A stretch of DNA of 64,000 nucleotides from Capillidium heterosporum (taxonomy: Eukaryota; Entomophthoromycota; Entomophthoromycetes; Entomophthorales; Capillidiaceae): the NCBI GenBank assembly GCA_016630905.1, contig WBMQ01000004.1, positions 372,001 to 436,000 on the forward strand, given 5' to 3'. The notes below the pieces were generated by a model, which searched no databases, had not been told where the DNA came from, and worked only from the letters and a program-made list of their open reading frames with translations. The stretch's first letter is position 1, and every line of letters starts with the position of its first letter. Both the position numbers and the translations under genes were made by a program. Shown piece by piece: positions 11,724-23,177 of this stretch.

Positions 11724-12020
11724 ATGCAGTTCAAATCTTCCCTCCTCCTCGTTACCATTTCCATGTGTGCCCAAGTTATGGCTGGCGTCTTAGATACCGC
11801 CGCCAACTCGTGCCGTGTTACCGTCATCGACCGTGAAGGTAAGAACAAGACGGCCAACTGGAACTGTGCCACCGATTGCAGCGATGTCAACTACATTTTC
11901 GTCAGCAACTGCAATTACTCGCCTGGCAGCAAGTCTATTATTTGCTACTGCACCAATTCTGGATTCAACTGTGGCCTCCAAGAGCTGAAGTTGAACCAGC
12001 TGTCCTGCCGCAAGCTTTAG
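11724..12020 (+). CDS. 8-cysteine secreted protein, copy B (intact)
   Basis: A single-exon frame of 98 residues with ATG at 11724. MQFKSSLLLVTISMCAQVMA is a signal peptide; the mature protein of about 78 residues has eight cysteines in the order C-x17-C-x3-C-x10-C-x9-C-x-C-x6-C-x10-C. Conserved blocks with copy A are RVTVIDREG, DCSDVNYIF, CYCTNSGFNC and a final LKLNQLSC. This is the only copy with leader, ATG, cysteines and stop all intact. I do not know the family. An even cysteine number in a small secreted protein implies disulfides and extracellular action; a role in host or competitor interaction is inference only. Confidence 0.8.
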   Translation: MQFKSSLLLVTISMCAQVMAGVLDTAANSCRVTVIDREGKNKTANWNCATDCSDVNYIFVSNCNYSPGSKSIICYCTNSGFNCGLQELKLNQLSCRKL

Positions 12021-12245
12021 GTTTCCTAGGTTTTGAATAAAGTTATGAAAAATTAAATTGTTTATTTTGATTTATATTTAGATTAGTTTAAATATATTTA
12101 TTTTTATCTAATTAAGATTTGATAGTTGAGTATAATTAAATATAATTTCCAGCATATATAGATGAGTTTACAATGTTAAATTTAAAGCCGATAAATGTTG
12201 TCCTATCAACTTGTATTATTTTTATAAACAGCTATAGCCCAAGTA

Positions 12246-12430
12246 AATGCTACAGGTAGATATCAAGTACGAGCCACAAGGCACTAATACTATATAAACC
12301 AACCTACAATTTGAGACTAGATGGATTAAGACTGGGTAGAGAACCTGCTCTGGAATGTAAAGGAAGGTATTGAACTCAGGCCTAGTCTAACATTAGGTTC
12401 TAAAATTTCAAATGAAGTTAAAGCCTTCAT
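12246..12430 (-). pseudogene. Decayed relative of the 9064-9282 frame
   Basis: Similar on the reverse strand to 9064-9282, best at its right end, but with several indels and no open frame. It marks the downstream part of the segmental duplication. Confidence 0.4.
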
Positions 12431-13236
12431 CATTTTCTCTACAAATGGTATCAGTACAATGCTGTATTAAAATTTGCACGTCGTTTTAGCTAGCTATTAA
12501 AGACATTTAACCTCATTATTTTATAGATGTGCACCATAGCTTCAAGTATCCTAAACCAACTTTATTAACAAATACTCACTCTCCTCCAATACTGGTCCGA
12601 TTTAAATGAAAAGTTCATAATTGCTTGTAATATAGAGAAGTGCAGTCAATTATGAAGCTCTTCAATTTGGACCTATATTGAGAATAAAAATTTGTCAGTA
12701 TATCTATCTCGCCAAAAAATAGAAGATCTAAAAGCTCAAGACTTATAAATTTCGAAAAGACTGTATACATCTAAAAAAGGAATGTATAGTATTTAATCAA
12801 ATCTTAAATACAGCTTTCAAGTATATTTACAAATTCAAAACCATGATACAGCACAACTAATCATTTGAAATGTCAAATATATTATACTAAAACACGCTTT
12901 GAAATCAAATTATATCTAAAATAAATTTAAGGATTCATCTGATGCAATGCAATTCACTAACTTTCGATTTTAAAATGCAAACTATATCCGGTAGATATAC
13001 ATCATGTCTGCAGATAATTATACAACTATATAGGCAGCTTACCATCTCATCGCTACCTCAATAAATCAAAGGAATAAGCTACAACGATATATATACGTCT
13101 CATTTCTAGCACTTGCCTTATGATATCAAATATTTCTTATATGATGGCACTTTAAAAACTAGGATAGGTAAAAAATATAAACAAAAGCTCGATAGTCCCT
13201 TTGCCTCTACAAAAATATCAATATTGCCACCAAAAA
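12431..13236. other. Spacer before relic 2
   Basis: AT-rich, no gene. Contains a stretch similar to 9560-9670 and, at its end, a TATAA element about 61 bases before the relic's ATG. Confidence 0.4.
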
Positions 13237-13386
13237 ATGCTATTCAAAGCTTCCATTCTCCTTGTTGACCTCTCTTTTTCCCAAAGCTCAGCCGCACTAT
13301 GTAAAGCCATCCTCATCAATCGCAACGATAAGCTAAAGCCTAGCAGCTGGAATTGTGATGTCAACTATGTTATCGAAGAAACTTAA
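13237..13386 (+). pseudogene. Relic 2 of the 8-cysteine family
   Basis: Starts MLFKASILLVDLSFSQSSA, the leader type of copies A and B, continues with LCKAILINR and SSWNCDVNYV, then ends in a short unrelated tail and TAA. The second half with five of the eight cysteines is missing. A fragment reading KICNF at about 13823 may be the displaced continuation. Its ATG is 1513 bases after that of copy B, close to the 1551-base spacing of the earlier copies. Confidence 0.7.
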
Positions 13387-16081
13387 ATGAATTAACTCTC
13401 TTGCACTAAAATTCAAGTTTTAAATAAATAATTTGTTTTATTATAAATCTTTAGGTGATGCTAATGTAGCTTATATTAGTATTTGTCATTTAAATAAGTC
13501 TTTGTAATGATTGCAGGCAGTAAAAGCTTCGCAAAGGCCTGCTAGCGTTTCTTTGCCTTTTAGCTATCTATATTGTGGCCAATTTGATAGCAGCTCATCA
13601 ATTTACGCTACCCTATAACTAGCTACAGATAAACATATGCTATTACCGAGGGAATTTGATAGTATTTATAAATTACCAATACTAGAAAAGCCAATTTTTA
13701 GTTTGAGCCTCAGTCCGAGTTGGAAAGTAGCTTTTTATAAGTATAAGGAATATATGGTGTACCTGGTGGTCCTTGGATCCAAACAAAAGTCTTGCTTTTA
13801 CGGAACATATGTATATCTAGCTGCCAAGATCTGCAATTTTGTTCCTAAATAAAATAGATTCTACAACTAGAAACTAAAGCAAGAGTAAGGCATCAATAAA
13901 GCTTATCAGGAAAGTATTATCGAATCGATCGTTTAAGTTGAAGTTGAAACCCCTAACCAGACCATCGTATCATACTGGAACACTGGCACGCTGTGAAAGT
14001 GACCTCTGAGATCTTTCCTAGCCGAAAACACTTTTAGTTAATGGCCTGAAGCAGCTTTGTCAAACACTACAGCCGAACTGGCTTTCACAGAGATAAAGAG
14101 TTTGACGAAGATGTAGTTCATTCTTGTACTGATGACCATTGGACTAAATGGTTATGGGTTCAGTTAAGCTACTGTGATATGGGGCCGATTTAACCATTCA
14201 TTTGAAATTAAACTCTCTGATACCTTCAGTAATGCTGTTAAGGAAAAAAGGATGTCTTTACAGCTACCTTTACTATCTATATGATCAGTTTAAGATACAG
14301 TATGACATTTGAATGGGTTGGAGAAAGCATACATCCATATCTAGTGAAATAATCGCTCATTCAACATCCTAATAAGCTTAAAATGGTCCTTTATAAAAGT
14401 AAAATGCGTGTCATGTAGGCTTAATTCGATCTTCTAGGTCAACTATTACATAGCTAAACAGTAAAAATTTTAGCTGATTTTGATCGTTTTAAATATATAA
14501 ATGGAACGGACTAAGCTTTAGTTGCAATTGAATCCGATTATAATTTGATAAATATACTATTATTATCTACTAATTCATAAGTATATATATCAAATAACTA
14601 AATTTGACTCTAAATTTCAAAAAATGGGATATCAATCTTTTATTAAGTAAACAAGATATCCCTACCTTTTCCCAACATTGATTAAGCAATATATTGGTGG
14701 TAGATTCCTCTACGCTTTTAGCAATGCTTTCTTACCTAAAATTCCTATTCAATTATTTGTATTACCTTTTCACTACAGTAATGGCCTTGGCTTATTTTAA
14801 ACTAAAAGCTACAAATGTAATAGGTAAGCCAAGCTTGCTTGTAAATTCTTTCTAAGAGTTCCAGCCATTGACCAGTCGAAACTTTTGCTTTTCATACCTA
14901 CTGGCATAGTCTAACGATAATGAAACAGTCCTTAATTTAGAAAAAGCAGCTTCAGTATTCGATCTTAACGGTTGGATTGGCCCACTGCCAAGGAGTGAAA
15001 ACATCCCAAGTAAACATAGAATAACGGGTAATTGATTTACTGCAGAAAAAGGTAAGCACTATCACAGCTCATCATATACTGAAATTTTAAATTAGGCACT
15101 ACCTTTCAGAGCTATCAGCTCCATGATGTTAAAGTAAAGTTCAGAATATGATCTACAGCTCCGAAAATTGTATTAAAATATTCCATATTAATCAAAATAG
15201 TAGCTAGGAACATCGGTTATTCTAATTAGCTAACATGATGTGTACATTGATGTGAGCTGAATGAACTTTACTGACCAGTAAACGGATGCCTGCTATGAAA
15301 GTCCGAAAGCTACAGCAATAATTTTTAGAATTAGATAGGTGAGCTTATCAAGTGCCATGAAGTGAGGTTGAAGTATATAGACGTAGATATTGCTAAAATC
15401 GTTTTGCATCAAAGTATGTTTTCAAGTACATTATTTAACATACAATTGTTTCCATCACCAGTAGCGGCTAATAAATATATATTCGGTGGATGCTGACTTG
15501 GAGCAACATCGTTGAAGGCTGCCATCAAACCTGATTTGTTAGTATAGAGTTTGGTTGAGGTGAAATTTCTACTGATTCAATCTTTGCCAAATTAATTGAT
15601 TATGGCACATTTTTTCGCCATGGTATGATCTGGTTTTGTTACTCATTTTTGCTTAAATATCGTAGGCACTTTAATAACGTTCTTAAGTGAAGATTATTCA
15701 TCTGTTCAATTACCTTTGTTGTAAGTGGGGCTAGTTCTTAGGTGCGATGTGACATCTAAATGGATAGGAAAGGGCACTCTTTCAACTTTAGAAGAATTTT
15801 GCTCATTCAATATCTGATGACTTTAAATTGACGGTTTGTAAATGCAAAATGTAGCCAAGTAAGCTTAACTTTACCTCCTAAGTCGGCTACCATCCAACTA
15901 AGCTGAAAAAGATTTCTCCAAGTTGGTTTCACCGTTTTGGACGGTCGGTGGTATGGTTAGTTTTAATTACACTGTTGTTGGTATTAGCTTACAAATATAG
16001 TGTATACAGAAAATATAACCTGAATAAAACTTCAAAATAGTAGAATAACATCTGCTTTATAAAATTGATTTACAATTAAGC
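13387..16081. other. 2.7 kb of duplicated, gene-free DNA
   Basis: No intact gene. 14270-14480 resembles 15730-15940, and 14670-15320 resembles 16660-17160, so a second tandem duplication covers this stretch. The gene at 16082-16579 has no counterpart in the left copy, where about 400 bases appear to be missing. From the ATG at 14724 a very degraded match to the 8-cysteine family is possible but weak. Confidence 0.45.
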
Positions 16082-16579
16082 TTAGTTCTTTCCTCCGTTA
16101 AAGCCGGAACGTCCAGATTTCTTATTAGAAGTTGTGCTACTTTTTGGGAACCCACGAGTACCACTTATTATTTTCTTGGTTTCCTGCCTAATCTCTTTAT
16201 TCTCTTGCTTAATTTTAGTGAAAAGCATCCCATCCAAGTCGTGATTTCCGGCGTGATTCAAGCTCGCCCTTTCACATACCTTATCTTTGCATACTGAGAT
16301 AGGGCCAGGATGGTTGTTGTCTTTGTGATGATTGTTGCCTATGCTACAGAGTAGATCATTACAGATTTCGTTGTCACCTAAATTACGCTCAAAGAGGGTG
16401 CGTCTCAATAGGGAAGCCAGGTTGGAGATTGTGCTGCGACGGCCTACACCTCGAACTTCAATGACTGGGTTGCTAGCACCAAGGTTGGATCTGAACGCAT
16501 TGAGAGCGTAATTGCGGCCGAGTAGGTGGAGGGCGCAGGCGAAATTGAGATACAGGAGTGTAATAACTACTACCTTCAT
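16082..16579 (-). CDS. Secreted protein with two CX4C pairs
   Basis: Single-exon frame of 165 residues. MKVVVITLLYLNFACA is a signal peptide. The middle holds two similar short blocks, EICNDLLCS and SVCKDKVCE, each with a CX4C pair, separated by a histidine/asparagine-rich spacer. There is a dibasic RR site near residue 47. The C-terminus is a lysine-rich predicted helix (IKQENKEIRQETKKI) followed by a Ser/Gly/Lys-rich tail. A TATAAAT lies upstream on the reverse strand (16622-16616). No family recognised. It sits in the right copy of a tandem duplication whose left copy lacks it. Confidence 0.6.
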   Translation of the reverse strand: MKVVVITLLYLNFACALHLLGRNYALNAFRSNLGASNPVIEVRGVGRRSTISNLASLLRRTLFERNLGDNEICNDLLCSIGNNHHKDNNHPGPISVCKDKVCERASLNHAGNHDLDGMLFTKIKQENKEIRQETKKIISGTRGFPKSSTTSNKKSGRSGFNGGKN

Positions 16580-17804
16580 TTTGTTTTAAAGCTCTTAAGC
16601 TTATCTCGAGTGCCTATTTATACTTATGGCCTGTTACATGAATTTTATACTTTTTCCAAAGATATTTTAGCAATATATTGCCGGTAGATTCATATACATC
16701 AACTTTTAAAAATCCGATCCACATTTAGGTACACCTACATCTTGCAGTTGAGATCGGACTAAGGTCGCTTTCAACCAAATAATAGATCGAGGTCTGCGAT
16801 AGAGGTAATCCCTTTTAAATATCGACAGTTTGAAACCTAGGCCAAAATAAATTTGCAAATTTCAAAGTATGGAATAACACCACTCTAGGTAAACGTATAC
16901 TAACGTCATGGTCGGTCTAATGCTAAAAAAGTAAATCTTGACAGCTTATAACACTATCAAAATTTCAAATTAAATAAATTTATATCAGTAATTCTGAACT
17001 GAATGGCGCCAAATTTGGTTCAAATTAAATAAAGTAGTGGCTAAGAACATCTAATACTCCAGTTGGCTGACATGGTGCATATATCGATGAGGGCTAAATA
17101 TTATTCCTGGCTAATAAACAGACGTCTATTACGAAGGATACCAAGAAGCAGAAGCTAGATTCATTTTTATATGACAGAGTAGTCCAACTGGTCTACTTAA
17201 CCAATGTCATAGTTAGTTATGCAGGTATATCTATTTAGTAGTCTCTATATGAACTGGGTCATCAATTTGGCTTCTTAACCCGTACCAGGCGATCAGGAGG
17301 TATATTAATCCTATTCTGAAATAGATGGTAGTCAAGAAAGAACCGAAATCGAAGTTGGGATGAAAGGCAGTCCTCAGTAATAATCAACGAAAATCCAGTA
17401 GTAAACCATTAAGCTGATCACATTTTTAAGGAGTATTACTACACTGCTATATTTGAAAAAATTATGGTGTATGCCCTGGAATATCCAGCTGAGAGTCTAG
17501 CTAAAGAATTGGGCTTGAGAATACAACTACTACCACTTACCACCTGCCGATAAGTAATATCCTTATGAAATATACAATGGGTAAGAGGCATATGGAATGA
17601 GGCAAGTAGTATCAAGTTTAACTTCTCTGTTCTCCAATAGTCTTGAGGGGTATTTGACTTCATTTTGGCTGGTACAGTTATCTTAGCTTGCCGCAAATAA
17701 TAAATCCAACTTTACAATTTGCAGTCCAAACTCCATATTTACGTGATGAATTCAAAATTATAAGGTTTCAATCTTCTCGTTTGCTGTCAGCCTTCTATTT
17801 CAAA
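16580..17804. other. Intergenic, duplicated promoter side
   Basis: 16660-17160 is similar to 14670-15320. A reverse 85-codon frame at 17439-17696 has no recognisable features. The last 100 bases are the upstream region of the gene at 17805. Confidence 0.4.
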
Positions 17805-18982
17805 ATGCGTACGTTGATCACTTCACCCCCTTTGGCCAAAGTCAATAGTTTAGAAGCGCAACCCAGTAATTTCTATATAAGCTTATTTCCAATTCTAATT
17901 TTTATCTTTACAAGTTCCCACCTACTCCCAGCAGAGTTTAGTTACCCAACAAAGTATCTTAAAACGTAAATTAGGCCTAGAGATCTACTCAGCTTTAGCT
18001 ACTTTGGAGTTGCTGTTGACTATCGTCTACAAAGTAATTTTAAAATTTCTTTTAATATGGTATTTTAATTGAAATTAATTGCTTTGTAGAATAGGCCAAA
18101 TGATTCATTCCGTTCTAAACGATTTTCTACCGTTTTGGACCAAGCTTCTACCCAGACTAATGCTAGGATTGAGAAACAGTTGGTCAAAGTGGAGTTACTT
18201 TTAACCAAGTTGGATAGTTCGACTGATAAGAATGTGAGTTATTTTTAAAATGAAATGTTGACAGTTTTGTTTTAGAAGTACTTGGAAACCAACAGGTTGA
18301 ACGAGTTGTTTCCTTTGGCTTGTACCAAATTGAAGGTTACACCGGGTAGGCCTAACTTCCAAGGTAGGCTATTTGTACCTAAACAAGTTCATTATTTACA
18401 AATTATATTTTATAAACAATTTAGGTTCCATGCCCCTACTCAAAAATCTAAATGAAATTGTCAACATTGCTCTGCAAATTCGACAAAATTTGTTAAACTC
18501 TACCAACCACAAGTTTGTTTCCCACCTGTTGGCACTCCTCTACATGAGTACTAATTTTTTAACTTTGTTCCCCATCTTAACTTTATCCTTTTTAAATCAA
18601 TAGAAAACTCAAAGCACCCAACCAACTCTCCCTTGGCAAAATACGAAGCTAGAATCGAAGTCGTTTTTGAACCAGTTACCAAGGCTTTACAAAGTAATGA
18701 CAAGAAATTGGATCCAAAGCTGATGGAATGGTAGGTTTTGTGATTTATAGATGAAAGCTTATTTAGTTTCTTCCTTTTGGTTTTTTCATAATTAGGGTTC
18801 TAGATCTAGTTCAAGATCTAGTTACCGATGTCTACTTCAAGGGAAGAGATACTATACTTCTGACTGATGCTTCAGAAGCTTCAACTCACAACAAGTTGCC
18901 TATCAACAGTAGTAGATTGCAACCACCAGCTGAATTTAGCTCCATACATACGGCATTGGCTCAGTTGGCTAAATCTCTGTAA
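17805..18982 (+). CDS. Unknown alpha-helical protein
   Basis: Seven exons join in phase through short GT-AG introns to about 285 residues. Start MRTLITSPPLAKV; then LGLEIYSALATLELLLTIVY, a helix repeated in style at QLVKVELLLTKL, LNEIVNIALQIRQNLLN and MEWVLDLVQDLVTDVYF; the end is HTALAQLAKSL. It is mostly amphipathic helix with no signal peptide, membrane segment or catalytic motif that I can see. Successive introns all keep frame and cut out AT-rich DNA, so this is a real gene. I do not recognise the family; it could be a subunit of a larger assembly. Confidence 0.6.
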
Positions 18983-20066
18983 CTTTTGGTATACGTTTCA
19001 CTGGGTGTCGTTATATTTTAAATTGAATTTGTAATGGTTGGATTATAGTAAACTGTATACTAATAAAAGTTTATGAGGTAAAGGTTTTCCTCTATGCATA
19101 TGTAGTTGTTTATTCTGATGACTCGACGTTTAGTATGGGAAATAGCGTCTTACTTTTCGCTACCCTATTGAAAACTATAGATATGGGTTAAAAGTGCTTA
19201 CCAAAGAGGATCTCAAAAAGTTTATCCAGTATAATAGCTGAACTCTGATATTATATTCAAATATGTAGTAGTCCTGGTATTCTTTATATTGGTTAGTAAG
19301 GACTGTGCTTTATATATGTTTTGAGATAATCAACTAATTCCTTAAGCTATAGTTGAAATATCTTTTAAACTAATAATATAAAAGTATACTGTTGGAATAG
19401 GCATTCCTAATTCTGTACTTTGATGCTTGATTCGACAGAGATAGCTTGGAAGCAACAGTACAATAAACATTAATACATCTAAATTCTCCAACTCCCATTT
19501 GCTAGAATCTAAAACTTTATATTTTCCAACCCACAATTCCACTTTCTCAAAGTTGGATAAAGTCAATAAAAGTGTACCTGGAACAGATTAATTTTTAACT
19601 ATTAATGCATCAACACTCAGCCTTCAATTACTTGAACCTGTAGTTATTGCAAGTCCTTTTACGTTGAAAGAGAAATTTAACTTTTAAGTTTGATGCCGTT
19701 TTACCTAATCCTATCTAACTCTGTGGAGACGGATTTAAAAATCGGTGTATATTACCTATGAAAATTTTAAATATGAAAGTTGGTGGCTGAAGCAATACTT
19801 TGATGCTTATATACTTTATTTTTATTGTAAATAAATATAACATTGTTGAAAGTAGATTTAAATAGGATATATTTAGGTGAAGCTGGACACATGTAAGTAT
19901 AGTAAAGTATTTGTCTTCAACTAATATACTATAGTAATTACTATATAGTATATTAGTTTAAGCCCCATACAACCGACATACCTATTAAACTCAAAGGTAT
20001 AAAAAATCAAAGCTAAATAAAGATACCATCCACTTCAAAACCCAAAAAGTTACATAAAGGCATCTA
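18983..20066. other. Intergenic, convergent 3' ends
   Basis: About 1.1 kb, AT-rich. A reverse 74-codon frame at 19342-19566 has one hydrophobic stretch but nothing else to support it. Confidence 0.35.
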
Positions 20067-21738
20067 TTAATTCAATTCAAGTCTGGTCTCGAACATCTTG
20101 GTCAACGACTCACCGTAATAGACCCTTCTTATAGCTTCAGCAAAGGTAGCTGACACATCAATGGTTCGCAACTTGAGACACTGCTTCAACTTGTGGTGAT
20201 GGGGTATCGTGTTGGTGACAGCCACCGTATTTAATAGCGAGGCATTGATGACCTCGATAGCGGGGCCACTTAACATACCATGGGTGACGATGGCGTGGAT
20301 ACCTTGGGCACCTTCAGCAGCTAAGACTTCGGCTGCTAGACCTAGGGTGCCACAGGTGTCGGCGATATCATCGATGATAATAGCGACTTTACCCTTAACG
20401 TTGCCTACTAATGCCATACGATTGATATCGCGGACTTTACCTTCACGGTGGATCATGGCAAAATCTAGCTGCAGTCGGTTGGCGATGGACATGGCTCTAA
20501 AAATTAATGTAAATGTTGGAAATTAAAAAGTACCTCTTGGCACCACCGGCATCAGGAGATACAACTACGGCTGATTTCCAATCGGGAATGGATTCCTTGA
20601 TATACTGGATGATCGAAGGCTCAGCAAACAGTAGGTCGACGGGGACGTCAAAATAGCCTTGGAATTGGGGGTCGTGCAAGTCCATCGTTATGATACGGTC
20701 GGCACCTATCTATATCAACAAAATGGAAAAATATAAAGTACCTGACTCGGCCAACAAATTGGCAACCAAGGTCCCAGTTCGAGCCGACCAGTGCTTGTAC
20801 CCCTGGTTCTTGGGCATGGGGTTACCAAAGTAGATGTCGTTGGGGACTTCCTTTACTTTGGTCTGCTTAGGCTTGGACAGTTTGGTACCCAGCATCTCAG
20901 CAATAGTGGGCTGGTTCAAAGCCGGTAAAATCAAGGGTGAAGTTGGTGAACCAACCGTCATTTCACGTTCCGTTAAGCTCAAAGTGAAGCTGGGCGGCTT
21001 TCTACTGCTGCTGCTATAATTCTTCATGGATTCTGAGAACGAACTCTTGTTCTCCAAGCTGTAAGAGAAACTGCTGTTCTTGCTGGGTTTGGGAATCGAA
21101 ATTGGGGTACTCTTGGAGTTGAGTATGGGAATAGGGTTAGGGACGCTAGTGCCTAATTGTAAAGGCGAGTACTCAGGTAGCGACTCCAACTTCTCCTTGC
21201 TGCTATTCAACTTCTCAAAGGCCTCCTTACTCTGGTTCAAATTGTCCAACTCGTCGGGATCGTCATTGACAAAGCTGGCGGTTGGACTTATTATGTCGTC
21301 TAAAAAGTTCTCCTCGCACGTATCTTTGATAGCTAGCTTGCTGTCGCCGAGGATGAGTTGGGAATCTTCTTGCTCAGTTAAACCCACCGACTTGGGGGTC
21401 CAAAACCGAAGGATGTTGCTCTTATTCTTGGCATAGGGGACATCAGGTTGCCGTGCGTAGGGGAAGGAAGGTAGGACAGCGTTCACTGACTTGGCGGTCG
21501 ATGTCTTACAAGCGCCAACCATGATAAGTAGTTCGATAATGGAGTCATTGACATTACCACAACCACTTTGTATAATAAAGACATCCTTACCTCGAACCGA
21601 TTCCTGGATCTTGACATCTGTTTCCAAATTGGAGAATTTGCGGAGTTCCACCTGGCCCGACTTGACTCCGAGGTGATGGCATATCTGATCCACCAATTCT
21701 GGGTGTGAGCTCCCCGAAAATATGACTATGTTCTTCAT
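20067..21738 (-). CDS. PRS: Ribose-phosphate pyrophosphokinase with large insertion
   Basis: Makes PRPP from ribose 5-phosphate and ATP for nucleotide, histidine and tryptophan synthesis. The N-terminus ([53 protein letters not shown]) and the C-terminal half ([31 protein letters not shown], the PRPP loop [13 protein letters not shown]) are clear. Two short introns separate the three exons. Between PYARQ (about residue 97) and [14 protein letters not shown] lies an insertion of about 210 residues, rich in Ser, Pro and Lys. Yeast Prs1 and Prs5 carry non-homologous regions of this kind, linked there to cell-integrity signalling. In the catalytic loop the usual RQDKK reads [11 protein letters not shown], so this subunit may be regulatory, as in yeast heteromers; that is inference. 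Confidence 0.93.
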
Positions 21739-23113
21739 CTGCGGTGAGTAAAAGTCGGTTCTAAAGCGTTTTCTAAGGTGGAGGCGGGTGTCGTATGAAC
21801 TTCTAAAAAACTTGCATCTAGCTTTGTGATTAGATTGGAGGTGATACAGAGCTATGAATTTATGCTCACGTTTTTGATTCCAATCAGCTAATCAAACAGG
21901 AGCTAAAGCTTGTGATATTCGAACCTTTTACTCAAGGTACAGCTGTGGAATAATTTATACCATATTGGCATCTTTTTATACATTTTATTGAAAATATCTG
22001 CTATATTTCTACTGATAAATATTAATACTAAATCTCTAAGAAAATGGCCTTTGCTTCTATAGGGATATCTAGTAGTTATGAAAATCCCTTGAGCAACAAT
22101 ATGTAATAAAGTTTTCGAATTCAGATTTAGTTATTTAGATCTTCCAATAAGATATACATACACTTTCATTAAAATATCACCTGTGCATAAAGTGGCACAT
22201 TATCCATTTCAGTAGCTATAAATCAGAATTAAACTTCAATATCTATTTGTATGCTTCATTAACCCTCAGCAAGTGACCTTTTATTTGAAGAAATGAAGCT
22301 ATGTACTACATTTATCCTAATCAACGCTAATCTGATTAAAAGTGTAGAAAGGCATATAGCGTATGGAGCTCTATACTTTTATACAGCCTTTTAGGTAGAG
22401 TTGAAACAGAAAAAGATAAAGGACACGAAAAAGTTAGGATGTAAATCCCCACTATACTTGAAGTAATCTTCTATGGAAACTCGATATTCTGTATGACATG
22501 CCATTTAAAGGTAGAGTGGGAAAATAGTTTTCAAACCATATGTAGGAGGAGAATATTATTAGATTGCAAATGACTTAGTACCCTTAGAGAAGTGATAGAA
22601 GAGTCAATACAGGTTCAAAATATTACTTGAAATCAACATTATATGATAATCGGCAGTAATTTTATGAAGTATAAGCTTGCTCCTACTTGTTATATATCAA
22701 AACACTAAAACCCTTACAAGTATATTAAACTGAATCATTTAAATACACTTAGCTATCCAGCATTTAAATTTATGGACATCTAATAGGCATTTCATACAGT
22801 ATTCACACCTAAATAGTCCGGTAATATATTGTGTTTTTAAATTGTAAATTCCAAAGTGTGCTCATATGTATATATAAATCGGCAAATTAAAGAATATATA
22901 ATAGATTAGCTATCTATATAGGCTGTTGATGAGAATTCTTTGCTTTTAGTAAATGTATTGAGAATTCTTTGAGCAAAATAAACAGAATAGCAAAACCGAT
23001 TAAATTCCCCAATTTAGGTGTTGCATTTAAGCTGGCCTACCTTGGAGCTTAATTTGGACGGGTAGCTGCGACTGCCATTAATTTCGTTTCGAAATCTAAT
23101 ACTAGGATGAAAG
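21739..23113. other. Divergent intergenic region, 1.4 kb
   Basis: AT-rich DNA between the divergent PRPP synthetase and lysine-rich secreted protein genes. No gene or repeat recognised. Confidence 0.4.
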
Positions 23114-23120
23114 TATAAAA
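23114..23120 (+). promoter_or_regulatory. TATA box of lysine-rich secreted protein
   Basis: TATAAAA, 64 bases before the ATG at 23178, the same spacing as in the cysteine-rich family. Confidence 0.5.
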
Positions 23121-23177
23121 GGTATATCAGTCATCATTCAAAGTTTAACAACAAAAAATACTTATCTGAACACTAGC

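Noticed and set aside
14724-14840. Possible fifth copy of the 8-cysteine family
   Set aside because: Only a short stretch near 'ggtaagccaagcttgc' resembles relic 1, upstream DNA does not match, and no cysteine pattern remains.
17439-17696. Reverse 85-codon frame
   Set aside because: No leader, domain or paralogue; consistent with chance in this composition.
19342-19566. Reverse 74-codon frame with one hydrophobic stretch
   Set aside because: No start context, neighbour or relative to support it.
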